This document shows, one piece after another, positions 1 through 7,152 of a DNA stretch of 64,000 nt. This stretch comes from SHZI01 sp964417725 (GTDB lineage Bacteria > Pseudomonadota > Gammaproteobacteria > Steroidobacterales > GCA-2729495): NCBI GenBank assembly GCA_964417725.1, contig CAYQIV010000002.1, positions 1-64,000 on the forward strand, in the 5' to 3' direction. The notes below the pieces were generated by a model that saw nothing but the letters and a program-made list of their open reading frames with translations, had not been told where the DNA came from and did no database searches. How positions within the stretch are numbered: position 1 is the stretch's first letter; each line of letters begins with the position of its first letter. The position numbers and the translations under genes were made by a program.

Positions 1-118
1 GGCGCCCGGCTGTCCTGCCGGGCTGGCTTCACAGGCCCGCGGAAGCCGACAGGCCTCGCGGCGTTTGACGGCATCGGGGGTGTCCGGAGTGGTGTCCGGT
101 GGCGGTGGGCCCCGCGGT
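1..118 (+). repeat. Dispersed repeat, copy A (cut by window start)
   Basis: This stretch is nearly identical to the reverse complement of about 35071-35190 and, for its first 80 bases, to 1021-1100. Shared landmarks are GGCTGGCTTCACAGGCCCGC and TGACGGCATCGGGGG. It holds no credible gene. The copy probably continues to the left of the window. Copies A and B are in the same orientation and bracket the membrane-protein gene at 149-847; copy C at 35.1 kb is inverted. Confidence 0.85.
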
Positions 119-148
119 GTGTGATGGCATGGGGGTGTCCGGACGGGG

Positions 149-847
149 TCAGGGTGTGTGGTGCGGGCCGCCGGTTTGTCGCCAGGCGCGCCAGAGCAGC
201 ACCTGGTGGACGGCGAGCAGCAGGCAGAAATTCCACTCGATGGCGTTGGTGATCTGTTTTGCCGCGGGAAAGAAGTTGGATACGGGGATGCTGCCGATGC
301 CGAGCGCCATCAGCACGATGGCGAGGGCCTGAAAGGCGTGCAAGGTGGCGGGGCGCAGTGGCCGGCCGGGGAGTGCATGGAGCCGTGCGAGCAGCTGGAG
401 CTGGCCGAGGTAGCTGGCGCCGAAGAAGACGGTGACGCCGAATCGGCGCATGAAATTGTAGAAGTCGCCCCTGGAGCCGAGGAAGACCACGTAGAGGGCG
501 AGAAACGCGGCCGCGATGATGCCGGTCCAGGCGAGCGTGCGCAGCCGCCCGTCATCGTCGTGGCCCAGCGCGCGCAGCCACGGCCGGCACAGCCACCAGC
601 AATACCCGGTGAGCAGCGCCGCCGGCAGCATGCCGGCCTTGAACAGGCCGTAGCTGATGCCATACCGGCCGGCGGAACTGACCGAGGTACAGCCGTCGAG
701 GTAGGGCACGCACATCGGGATCAGGTCGGCGCTCGCCGAGATGACGTAGCAGGTGTGTATCGTCAGCACCTGCAGCAGCGCCGTGACCAGCGGCAGCGCG
801 GCATGGATGCGGGCTGGATGGGTGCTGGCCGATGCGGGGCGTGCCAT
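149..847 (-). CDS. Six-helix integral membrane protein, unknown function
   Basis: The product has 232 residues when started at the ATG at 847; the longer open frame upstream only reads through a repeat copy. I count six hydrophobic segments, including LPLVTALLQVLTIHTCYVI near the N-terminus, GMLPAALLTGYCWWLC, a segment around TGIIAAAFLALYVVF, and a final one ending at LLLAVHQVLLWRAW. The helix count, the ISYGLFKAG stretch after helix 1 and the absence of catalytic motifs loosely recall the Frag1/DRAM/Sfk1 family, but I am not certain of that. The gene stands alone between two direct copies of a dispersed repeat, so it may have been acquired or be deletion-prone. Confidence 0.6.
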   Translation of the reverse strand: MARPASASTHPARIHAALPLVTALLQVLTIHTCYVISASADLIPMCVPYLDGCTSVSSAGRYGISYGLFKAGMLPAALLTGYCWWLCRPWLRALGHDDDGRLRTLAWTGIIAAAFLALYVVFLGSRGDFYNFMRRFGVTVFFGASYLGQLQLLARLHALPGRPLRPATLHAFQALAIVLMALGIGSIPVSNFFPAAKQITNAIEWNFCLLLAVHQVLLWRAWRQTGGPHHTP

Positions 848-943
848 GGCGCCAGAGCGTAGGGGCTCGTGTGTGCCGGGTCGAGTTTTTTGCCGGGCCC
901 CGCGGCGAGCCCGGCGATGGGGCCGTGGCCCGGGTGCAGCAGT

Positions 944-1100
944 GTGGTGGGCCGCGAGGCCTGTCGACTTCTGCGGGACACTCGCTGCGGGCTCCTGCCC
1001 TTCGCTCGCTCCGGTTGCGCGGCGTCCGGCATCCTGCCGGGCTGGCTTCACGGGCCCGCGGAAGCCGACAGGCCCCGCGGCGTGTGACGGCATCGGGGGG
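944..1100 (+). repeat. Dispersed repeat, copy B
   Basis: A copy of about 150 bp begins at GTGGTGGGCCGCGAGGCC and ends near GACGGCATCGGGGG. Its reverse complement recurs at 35101-35256 with few differences, and its right half recurs at the window start. It occupies most of the gap 848-1139 between two minus-strand genes. Translated, the complement gives a peptide beginning MPSHAAGP that also appears at copy C; I treat this as repeat read-through, not a gene. Confidence 0.85.
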
Positions 1101-1139
1101 GCGGGCCTTGCGGCCCGCCGTCGGGTCGGGGTGTGGTGG

Positions 1140-1940
1140 TCAGGCGCTGCGGGTGCTTCGCCGCCAGAGGGCGGCGCAGGCGCCGAGCAGCAGCCAGCCG
1201 CTGGCCGGCAGGGGCACGGTGGCGGCGGAGACGAGGAAGCCGGCCTGTGCCTGGATGAAGCCCGCGCCGTGGCCCCACGCCATCAGCGTCTGCTGCAGGG
1301 ACACGGCAACGTCACTGGCGCCGTCGTCGAACACGCTGCCGGGCAGGAGGCCTGCCGTCAGCGTCCAGTGGCCGCGGTCGGTGCCCCAGGGGGTGAAGGC
1401 GGCGGCCCTGCGGCTGGCGGTGGCAGGCCAGCCGGCGGGGGCGCCGCTGCTGAAGGTGTCGTCGTCGACTGCAAATGCGCCGCTGGTGTTGCTGGCGACG
1501 AGCAACGACAGGTCGGCGCTCACGCCGGTCTGCCCGGCGGTGCGCCAGTGGCCCACGGTGGTGGCGCTGATCTCGCCGATGGTCGCGCCGGTCGGGCTCC
1601 AGATGCGGTCGATGATGACGGTGACGCTGCTGATGTCGGCATCGCCCCGCGCGAAGGTCGCTGCGGACCACCACGCGCTGCCGAAGGCATGGCCATGTCG
1701 GCGTCCGCCGGCCGCGCCGGGGCCACCGGTGGTCTGGGCCTGCTGTGCCATGGGCAGAAAGCGCAGGTCATCGCCGACGAGGGTTGGTGTGCCCCACAGC
1801 GCGAAGGCCGATTGCGCATCGTCGTACTGGTAGCAGACCGTTGGCCCGCAGGCGTCGACGGTGGCCGCGTGCAAAGGTGGGGTGGCCGCGATGAGCACGG
1901 CTGCCGCCGTGCCGACCGCGGAGTTCGCGTATCGGTTCAT
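1140..1940 (-). CDS. Secreted protein with VPLPA-type CTERM sorting signal
   Basis: The product has 266 residues. It begins with a signal peptide (MNRYANSAVGTAAAVLIA, cleavage near LHA-AT) and ends with the tripartite sorting signal VPLPASGWLLLGACAALW followed by a basic tail RRSTRSA. That matches the VPLPA/PEP-CTERM class processed by exosortases; no exosortase is present in the window. Two cysteines (C31 and C36) sit near the mature N-terminus. I do not recognise the body of the protein. The ATG at 1940 has a good ribosome-binding site (AGGGAG). A four-half-site Pho-box-like array lies about 65 bp upstream on the same strand, so expression under phosphate starvation is likely, in step with the secretion genes that diverge from it. 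Confidence 0.75.
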   Translation of the reverse strand: MNRYANSAVGTAAAVLIAATPPLHAATVDACGPTVCYQYDDAQSAFALWGTPTLVGDDLRFLPMAQQAQTTGGPGAAGGRRHGHAFGSAWWSAATFARGDADISSVTVIIDRIWSPTGATIGEISATTVGHWRTAGQTGVSADLSLLVASNTSGAFAVDDDTFSSGAPAGWPATASRRAAAFTPWGTDRGHWTLTAGLLPGSVFDDGASDVAVSLQQTLMAWGHGAGFIQAQAGFLVSAATVPLPASGWLLLGACAALWRRSTRSA

Positions 1941-2003
1941 GGTCGTCTCCCTGTTGTGTCCGGCCGGGCGCGATTCATCGATCGCGCCTCTTGTCTGCGG
2001 AAC

Positions 2004-2059
2004 AGCCTAGGCGGGCCGGGTGACGGTTTCGTGTCGGTGCGATGTCGTTTTTTTGTCAG
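2004..2059 (-). promoter_or_regulatory. Pho-box-like promoter of the CTERM protein at 1140-1940
   Basis: Read on the minus strand from 2059, four half-sites sit at 11-bp periods: CTGACAA, ACGACAT, CCGACAC and CCGTCAC (last base 2020), separated by 4-bp spacers. Exactly 10 bp later comes the hexamer TAGGCT (2009-2004), the same hexamer at the same spacing as in front of the giant exoprotein. The known PhoB half-site is close to CTGTCAC/T. The predicted transcript starts roughly 55 bp before the ATG. The outermost half-site overlaps the stop codon of a response-regulator remnant. Confidence 0.7.
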
Positions 2060-2213
2060 GAATGCCGCAGGCGCACGTCGACGGTGCGGGGGTCGAGCCA
2101 TGCGCCGTCGCGCCACACCCGCCTGGCGATCTGCGCGCGCGTTCCGGTCGGGTGGTGAAGGCGAGGAGTTCGCGGGTGCCGGTGTCGTCCTCGACGACGA
2201 GCATGCGTGGCAT
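2056..2213 (-). pseudogene. Remnant of an OmpR/PhoB-type response regulator (internal deletion and frameshift)
   Basis: From the ATG at 2213 the minus strand reads MPRMLVVEDDTGTRELLAFT, a typical receiver-domain start with the paired acidic residues. In a different frame, ending at the stop codon at 2058-2056, it reads ARRVWRDGAWLDPRTVDVRL, which matches the recognition-helix region of OmpR-type winged-helix domains (compare VWGQNVYVEERTVDVHVRRL in the intact PhoB here). About 150 residues between these parts are missing and the frames disagree, so this is a decayed gene. The surrounding 1941-2507 stretch otherwise holds only promoter elements. Confidence 0.65.
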
Positions 2214-2396
2214 GCGTGCGTCCTGCGCCGCTGCGCCATCCCGGGGGAGCTCAGCCGAACCATATGAATGCGGCATGGCGCTTCCGTAACGGGCCCATCC
2301 GCGCTGCCGACTGTGGCCGGCAGCGGCCGATGCCGTACATCGCCGCGGGTGGTTCGACCGCGGCGATTGCGCCGGCCGCCGACATCAGGCCGTGAC

Positions 2397-2425
2397 ATGT
2401 CATCGCGCCGTAACACGGTTGTCTT
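2397..2425 (+). promoter_or_regulatory. Pho-box-like site upstream of the TpsB transporter
   Basis: Three half-sites with 4-bp spacers: ATGTCAT (2397-2403), CCGTAAC (2408-2414) and TTGTCTT (2419-2425). Candidate -10 hexamers are TATTTG (2425-2430) after the second half-site or TGAACT (2436-2441) after the third. The site lies about 85-110 bp before the start of the gene. Confidence 0.5.
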
Positions 2426-2507
2426 ATTTGCCTGCTGAACTGCCGCGCAGTCATTTCCGCGAGGTCGTCGTGGCAGCCCCTGCCGCGCGGCCCGCCCCTG
2501 AATCAGG

Positions 2508-4169
2508 ATGTGGAGCACCGTGCAGCGACCGCGAACAACGGGCGGATGGGTGGTCATTGTCGCCTCGCTGGTGCTGGGTACCGCCGCCGTGGCCGCGGAG
2601 GACGGTGCGCCGGCCGCCGCGGATGAACGCGCCGGTTCGCCGGCCGGTGAAACGCCCCCGGCGAGCGCCGCGCCGCGCTTCGATGTCTGGGAGTTCGCCA
2701 TCAGCGGCAACACGCGGCTCGACCGACAGGCCGTCGAGCGCACCGTGTATCCGTTCCTCGGGCCGTCGCGCAGCGTTGCCGATGTCGAGAACGCGCGCCG
2801 TGCGCTGGAGGCCGCCTATCGCGATGCCGGCTTCGGCACCGCGGTGGTGACGATCCCGGAGCAGGATGTCGACGAAGGGGTCGTCCGGCTCGAGGTCACG
2901 GAAGGCCGTATCGAGCGGCTCGTCGTCTCCGGGGCGCGCTGGTTTTCCCCCGAGCAGATCCGCAACGCGGTGCCGGCGCTCGACCGGGGCCGTATCCCCG
3001 AACTGCCGGTGGTGCAGCGGGAACTGATCGCGCTGAACGCCGCGAGCAGCGACCGGCGCATCACCCCGGTACTGCGCCCCGGCCGCTCGCCGGGCACCAT
3101 CGAGGCGGAGCTCAAGGTCGAGGACCGCCTGCCGCTGCACGGCAGCCTGGAGTTGAGCAACCGCTATACCCGCGACACCACGCGTACCCGTGCCGGCGCC
3201 AGCCTCGGCTACGACAATCTCTGGCAGCGCCAGCATTCGCTGTCCCTCGGCTACCAGACGGCGCCGCAGGATCGCGATGACGTCACGGTGCTGTTCGGCA
3301 CCTACAGCGCGCGCCTCGGTGCCTCGCCGTGGCTGCTGTCCGGCTACTACGTCGACAGCGACACCGCGGTCAGCACCGTCGGCACGCTGGGCGTCATCGG
3401 TACCGGCCAGATCGCCGGCGTGCGTTTCATCCGGCCGCTGCCGCCGCTGGCCGACGGCTACCAGCGCCTGACGTTCGGCATCGACCACAAGGATTTCGAC
3501 GAAAGCATCGCCCTGTCGGGCAACCAGCCTGCGATCGAGACGCCGATCCGCTACACGACCCTCAGCGCGGGCTGGGCCGTGACCTTTCCCGGCGAGACGC
3601 GCAACAGCGAGCTCGGCCTCACGGCGGTATTCGCCACCAGCGGGCTGGGCAACGACCGCGCGGAGTTCGACAGCAAGCGCGTCGGCGCCAGCCCGAGCTT
3701 CGCCTACCTGACCTTCAACTGGATGCAGGAACGCGCGCTGTGGCGCGAGACGCGCCTGCGCGTCGCGTTGCAGGGCCAGGTCGCCGGAGGGCCGCTGGTC
3801 AGCAACGAGCAGTTCAGCTTCGGCGGCGCCACCAGCGTGCGCGGCTACCTCGAGTCGCAGCAGTTCGCCGACGACGGCCTGTCGGCGCAGCTCGAGTGGT
3901 CCACGCCGGACTGGGGTCGGGCGGTGCCCGGCGTCAGCGCTGGCCGCCTCTTCGGTTTCATCGATGCCGGCACCGGTCGCCTGCAGGATGCGCTGCCGGA
4001 ACAGGATGATGATTTCTTCCTGTGGAGCGCCGGGCTCGGCCTGCGTGCCGCGCTGTGGCGCTCGCTCATCGCCCAGGTCGAGTGGGCCGTGCCGCTCGAG
4101 GACAGCGGCGACGAGGCTATCGAGGCCGGCGACGACCGCTGGCACTTCCACCTGCGCTGGGCGTTCTAG
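2508..4169 (+). CDS. Two-partner secretion outer-membrane transporter (TpsB, ShlB/FhaC/HecB family)
   Basis: This 553-residue protein is the likely exporter of the giant exoprotein at 7.2-17.6 kb. After a signal peptide ending near AVAAED it has a POTRA-type region (about residues 57-140, beginning FDVWEFAISGNTRLDR), a second POTRA-like region (about 141-215), and a barrel of alternating aromatic strands. Residues 444-447 are VRGY within GGATSVRGYLES, the conserved loop-6 motif of Omp85/TpsB transporters. The chain ends LRWAF, with the terminal phenylalanine usual for outer-membrane barrels. The start may instead be the GTG at 2520, which has a better ribosome-binding site (GGAG). A Pho-box-like array lies upstream. 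In contrast to the simplest TPS operons, two other secreted-protein genes separate it from its presumed substrate. Confidence 0.93.
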   Translation: MWSTVQRPRTTGGWVVIVASLVLGTAAVAAEDGAPAAADERAGSPAGETPPASAAPRFDVWEFAISGNTRLDRQAVERTVYPFLGPSRSVADVENARRALEAAYRDAGFGTAVVTIPEQDVDEGVVRLEVTEGRIERLVVSGARWFSPEQIRNAVPALDRGRIPELPVVQRELIALNAASSDRRITPVLRPGRSPGTIEAELKVEDRLPLHGSLELSNRYTRDTTRTRAGASLGYDNLWQRQHSLSLGYQTAPQDRDDVTVLFGTYSARLGASPWLLSGYYVDSDTAVSTVGTLGVIGTGQIAGVRFIRPLPPLADGYQRLTFGIDHKDFDESIALSGNQPAIETPIRYTTLSAGWAVTFPGETRNSELGLTAVFATSGLGNDRAEFDSKRVGASPSFAYLTFNWMQERALWRETRLRVALQGQVAGGPLVSNEQFSFGGATSVRGYLESQQFADDGLSAQLEWSTPDWGRAVPGVSAGRLFGFIDAGTGRLQDALPEQDDDFFLWSAGLGLRAALWRSLIAQVEWAVPLEDSGDEAIEAGDDRWHFHLRWAF

Positions 4170-4184
4170 CCCGGCGGCCGCGGA

Positions 4185-4224
4185 CTGTTACGCATTCTTC
4201 ATCTTTGTATCACGGCCGGGTCAC
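4185..4224 (+). promoter_or_regulatory. Four-half-site Pho-box-like array upstream of the PEP-CTERM and PstS-like genes
   Basis: Four half-sites in an 11-bp register with 4-bp spacers: CTGTTAC (4185-4191), TCTTCAT (4196-4202), GTATCAC (4207-4213) and GGGTCAC (4218-4224). CACCAT (4235-4240) stands 10 bp after the last one as a weak -10 candidate. The leader to the ATG at 4379 would be about 130 bp. The rest of 4170-4378 shows nothing else that I recognise. Confidence 0.6.
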
Positions 4225-4378
4225 ATGCCCGGCCCACCATTCGCCCCGGGTGCTGCCCATGGCGCGGCGCGATGCGCGGCAAGGTTCCGGGCACGGGCAC
4301 CCGGCCGCAGGCCTGAGGGGCCGGGCGGTGACGACGTGACAAGGCAATGAAATACCACATCATCAGAGGGAGAGAGTA

Positions 4379-5158
4379 ATGACGGCCAAAGGAAAAATGG
4401 TATCGCTGGCCTCGGCCATCGCGATGCTTGCAGGCGCCACGACCGCCAATGCGGCGCTCATCGATGGCTTCGACGGCAGCTTCAACACCAGCGTCTTCAT
4501 CTCGGTCGTCGAGCGGGATGGCGCCAACAACGTACTGCGCAACCTGCTGGTCGACACCGGTGCGCGCGCGCTCGATGTCTTCGCCGGCACGCCCTGGTCG
4601 ACGACGGCAGGCCAGGAAGCCGAGATCCTCGGTTTCATCAATAGTGCCCAGGCGGGCAGCCAGGTGCTGTTCAACGTCGCCGGTGCACTCAACCAGCAGG
4701 ACTTCAGTTCGGACCGCTATGGCTTCCTGACCAGCGGTTTCTCGGATGGCCCTGGCCCGTTCGGCTATCCGGCCCAGGATACGGCCATCACCAAGATCAA
4801 CGTCATGATCGGCAACACGATGCCCTCGCCGTGGAGCGCCAACGGCACCCTGGCGGCCAACAGCCCGGGCGATTGGGGTTGGCACGGCTTCAACTGGGGC
4901 AACGACCTCGGTGGCGGCATCTCCCCGAGCAATGAAGTGGTGTTCGGCGCCGTGTCGCAGCTCCAGGGCTGGCGCATCGACCTGACCGACGGCTCGCCGA
5001 CGATCGGTGAACTGCTCCGTTACCAGTTCGGCCCGCTGACCAGCGATCTGGCGACCGGCGACATCAGCTTCAACGCCACTGTCGTGCCGGTTCCCGGTGC
5101 CATCTGGCTGCTCGGCTCCGGCCTCGGCCTGCTCGGCGTGTGGCGCCGTCGCGGCTGA
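4379..5158 (+). CDS. Secreted protein with PEP-CTERM-like C-terminal sorting signal
   Basis: The product has 259 residues. A signal peptide (cleavage near ANA-AL, residue 25) is followed by an aromatic- and Asn/Gly-rich body containing WSANGTLAANSPGDWGWHGF. The C-terminus is VPVPGAIWLLGSGLGLLGVW followed by RRRG, the PEP-CTERM/VPxPA layout of motif, hydrophobic helix and basic end. The family is thought to be cleaved and anchored or released by an exosortase, which must lie elsewhere in the genome. I do not recognise the mature domain. The ATG at 4379 follows GAGGGAGAGAG, a strong ribosome-binding site. The gene lies 48 bp before the PstS-like gene and probably shares its transcript and the Pho-box array upstream. 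Confidence 0.78.
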   Translation: MTAKGKMVSLASAIAMLAGATTANAALIDGFDGSFNTSVFISVVERDGANNVLRNLLVDTGARALDVFAGTPWSTTAGQEAEILGFINSAQAGSQVLFNVAGALNQQDFSSDRYGFLTSGFSDGPGPFGYPAQDTAITKINVMIGNTMPSPWSANGTLAANSPGDWGWHGFNWGNDLGGGISPSNEVVFGAVSQLQGWRIDLTDGSPTIGELLRYQFGPLTSDLATGDISFNATVVPVPGAIWLLGSGLGLLGVWRRRG

Positions 5159-5206
5159 GCCTGCCGATCGTTCATGACGACCATTCATCCATTACGGAGT
5201 AATTCA

Positions 5207-6961
5207 ATGATCAAGCAATCCCTGAGCGTTCTGGGTGCTGCGCTGGCGATGCTGGGTGCGACCCAGGCGTCGGCCGGTGCACTCGGCGCGCCGAACGAGA
5301 TCTTCATCGGCGGCGCGACCGCCGTGCAGGAGACCTTCCATCTCGACATCATGCTGCGCTTCTGCAACTACGACGGCAACGCCAACGACGGTGACGGCGT
5401 GATCACGCCGTCCGTGTTCGTCGACCAGGTCACCGTGACGCCGGGTGGCGGCGACGGCTCGACCGCGCTGCCGGCCCTCAATCACCGGAATCAGCAGGTC
5501 ACGTACTGCAACTTCAAGGCGGGTCTGCCCGGCACCCTGCCGAATGCCCTGACTGCCGTCTACAAGTTCAACGGTGGTTCGGGCACCGGCGTGGCGCCGG
5601 TGGCTGATCCGGCCGTGGCACCGGCCGCCGACCAGCAGTACATAGACGCCTCGCCGGCCAACTGCACGCAGGTCATTCCGGCGACCAATCCCGGTCCCGG
5701 CGACACCTTCCTGTCGGTCGATGGCGCGACGCGCTTCAAGCTCTATTCCTGCCCGAGCGCGCCGATCCTGACCCAGGCCCCGGACGGCGGCATCTCCGAC
5801 GTCGAGCCGAAGATGTTCGTCGGCGAGCTGGCCACCGGCTTCGGTGCCAGCGTGCCGGGTCTGCCCGACAAGCCGCAGAACAACTTCGTCGACAAGGGCA
5901 ACCTGAACATCAAGGCCGGTCCGGGCATCGTCTTCGGCGTCGCCGTGACGCTGGCGATGTATGACGAACTTCTCGACGACCAGCAAGCCGCCGGTCTCCT
6001 GCCGGATTGCCCGGCAAGCCCGACGCGGGCCCAGCGCGACAGCCTGGACTGCATGCCGAGCATTCCCACGGCGATGGTGCAGTCGGTCGTGACCGGCGAG
6101 CTCCACAACTGGACGCAGCGCGCGCCCTACGGGCTGGCGCTGAATCCGGTGGGTGCAGGCGTGAATCAGGGCAACAAGGTCAACTTCTGCCGCCGTACGT
6201 CCGGCTCGGGTACGCATGCCCAGTTCATGGCCAACTTCCTGCGCACCAACTGCATCAACGGTTCGCCGGCGGTCAAGACCTTCGCCAACAACGTGCCGTC
6301 CTTCGTTCCTGCACCGCAGGTTTATGAGAACGCCGGTTCTTCCGGTGTCGACGCCTGCCTGCAGGCGCTGGCCACCGGCGGCGGCTACAACGGTGGCTTC
6401 ACGGACGGCCTGACCGCCTTCCCGTCGGCACCGACCAGCGGCAATGGCCATTCGAGCGTGGTTCCGCTGGGCCGGACAGCCTATGGCATGGGCTACAACA
6501 GCCTGGAGCGCAACGCCAGCCTGACCCGCAACTTCCGCTTCGTGGCGATCGATGGCGCGGCACCCACGCTGGAAAACGCCTTCAACGGCACCTACAGCGA
6601 CATCTACTACCTGAGCTACCAGAACCGCGTCGTTGCGGGCAATCCGGATCCGCGCCTTGGCGGCATCCGCACCGTCAATGCCGACCCGGGCGAAATCGCC
6701 ATTCACAAGGATTTCTTCTCCTTGTGGAACAGCCCGACGGCGGCGGCAGTCGATGCCGTCAACGACGGCCTGCTGGTCGACCCGGACGGCATCGCCGGCA
6801 ACGGCGACGAGTGGCAGGGTGGCCTGCTGTCGCCGAGCAAGACGGCCCCGCAGGTCTATTCCGGTGGTCCTGCCGCCGGCAATGACCCGCGCACGCCGTT
6901 CGCCCGCGAGACCTCGAGCGGTACCGCCGACAGCTGCCAGGAGCTGTCGCTGGTCAACTGA
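5207..6961 (+). CDS. Secreted PstS-fold-like protein, 584 residues
   Basis: A signal peptide (MIKQSLSVLGAALAML, cleavage near ASA-GA) precedes a long exported protein. The motif RRTSGSGTHAQF (around residue 328) resembles the phosphate-contact loop of PstS-type binding proteins (TSGTRDAF in the PstS of this window), and IFIGGATAVQETF near the N-terminus corresponds to the PstS opening IVGSSTVYPF. Both suggest a type-II periplasmic-binding fold. It is much longer than PstS (354 residues here) and has several cysteines. It has no permease partners, so transport is unlikely; a role in surface phosphate binding or with the exoprotein is inference. The ATG at 5207 follows GGAG. It is probably cotranscribed with the CTERM protein upstream and ends at a strong terminator. 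Confidence 0.7.
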   Translation: MIKQSLSVLGAALAMLGATQASAGALGAPNEIFIGGATAVQETFHLDIMLRFCNYDGNANDGDGVITPSVFVDQVTVTPGGGDGSTALPALNHRNQQVTYCNFKAGLPGTLPNALTAVYKFNGGSGTGVAPVADPAVAPAADQQYIDASPANCTQVIPATNPGPGDTFLSVDGATRFKLYSCPSAPILTQAPDGGISDVEPKMFVGELATGFGASVPGLPDKPQNNFVDKGNLNIKAGPGIVFGVAVTLAMYDELLDDQQAAGLLPDCPASPTRAQRDSLDCMPSIPTAMVQSVVTGELHNWTQRAPYGLALNPVGAGVNQGNKVNFCRRTSGSGTHAQFMANFLRTNCINGSPAVKTFANNVPSFVPAPQVYENAGSSGVDACLQALATGGGYNGGFTDGLTAFPSAPTSGNGHSSVVPLGRTAYGMGYNSLERNASLTRNFRFVAIDGAAPTLENAFNGTYSDIYYLSYQNRVVAGNPDPRLGGIRTVNADPGEIAIHKDFFSLWNSPTAAAVDAVNDGLLVDPDGIAGNGDEWQGGLLSPSKTAPQVYSGGPAAGNDPRTPFARETSSGTADSCQELSLVN

Positions 6962-6980
6962 CGCCGATCCGTCCGGCCGC

Positions 6981-7064
6981 TGCCCGGTGGCGAGTGCCAC
7001 CGGGCAGTCACCGGAGACGACCCGGCCGGGCAGGACCTCGACAGAGGGCCTGCCCGGCTTTTTT
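6981..7064 (+). terminator. Rho-independent terminator preceded by an extra hairpin
   Basis: A first hairpin pairs TGCCCGGTGGC (6981-6991) with GCCACCGGGCA (6996-7006). A second pairs GCCGGGCAGG (7025-7034) with CCTGCCCGGC (7049-7058) and runs into six T residues (7059-7064). It separates the PstS-like gene from the giant exoprotein, which therefore needs the promoter that follows. Confidence 0.85.
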
Positions 7065-7086
7065 CGTGGTGCCGGCGGGGTCCGCG

Positions 7087-7120
7087 CCATCACAAAACCG
7101 TCATGCACGGCCGCTAGGCT
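7087..7120 (+). promoter_or_regulatory. Pho-box-like promoter of the giant exoprotein
   Basis: Half-sites CCATCAC (7087-7093) and CCGTCAT (7098-7104) are separated by AAAA. Exactly 10 bp later is TAGGCT (7115-7120), the same hexamer at the same distance as in the promoter at 2004-2059. The predicted start near 7127 leaves a leader of about 26 bp to the ATG at 7153. Confidence 0.75.
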
Positions 7121-7152
7121 GCGCGGTGCCACCGTCGATGTCCCGGGATCCC

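Noticed and set aside
753..2267. Plus-strand frame of 504 codons across 0.75-2.27 kb
   Set aside because: It reads through a repeat and antisense to the CTERM gene, with Gly/Ala/Arg-rich composition and no domain.
2451..4151. Minus-strand frame of 566 codons opposite the TpsB gene
   Set aside because: No domain and an Arg/Ala-rich composition; the plus strand carries a clear transporter.
5166..5195. Possible Pho half-sites just before the PstS-like gene
   Set aside because: Matches are weak (4 of 7 each), too close to the start codon, and the gene is probably cotranscribed from 4185.
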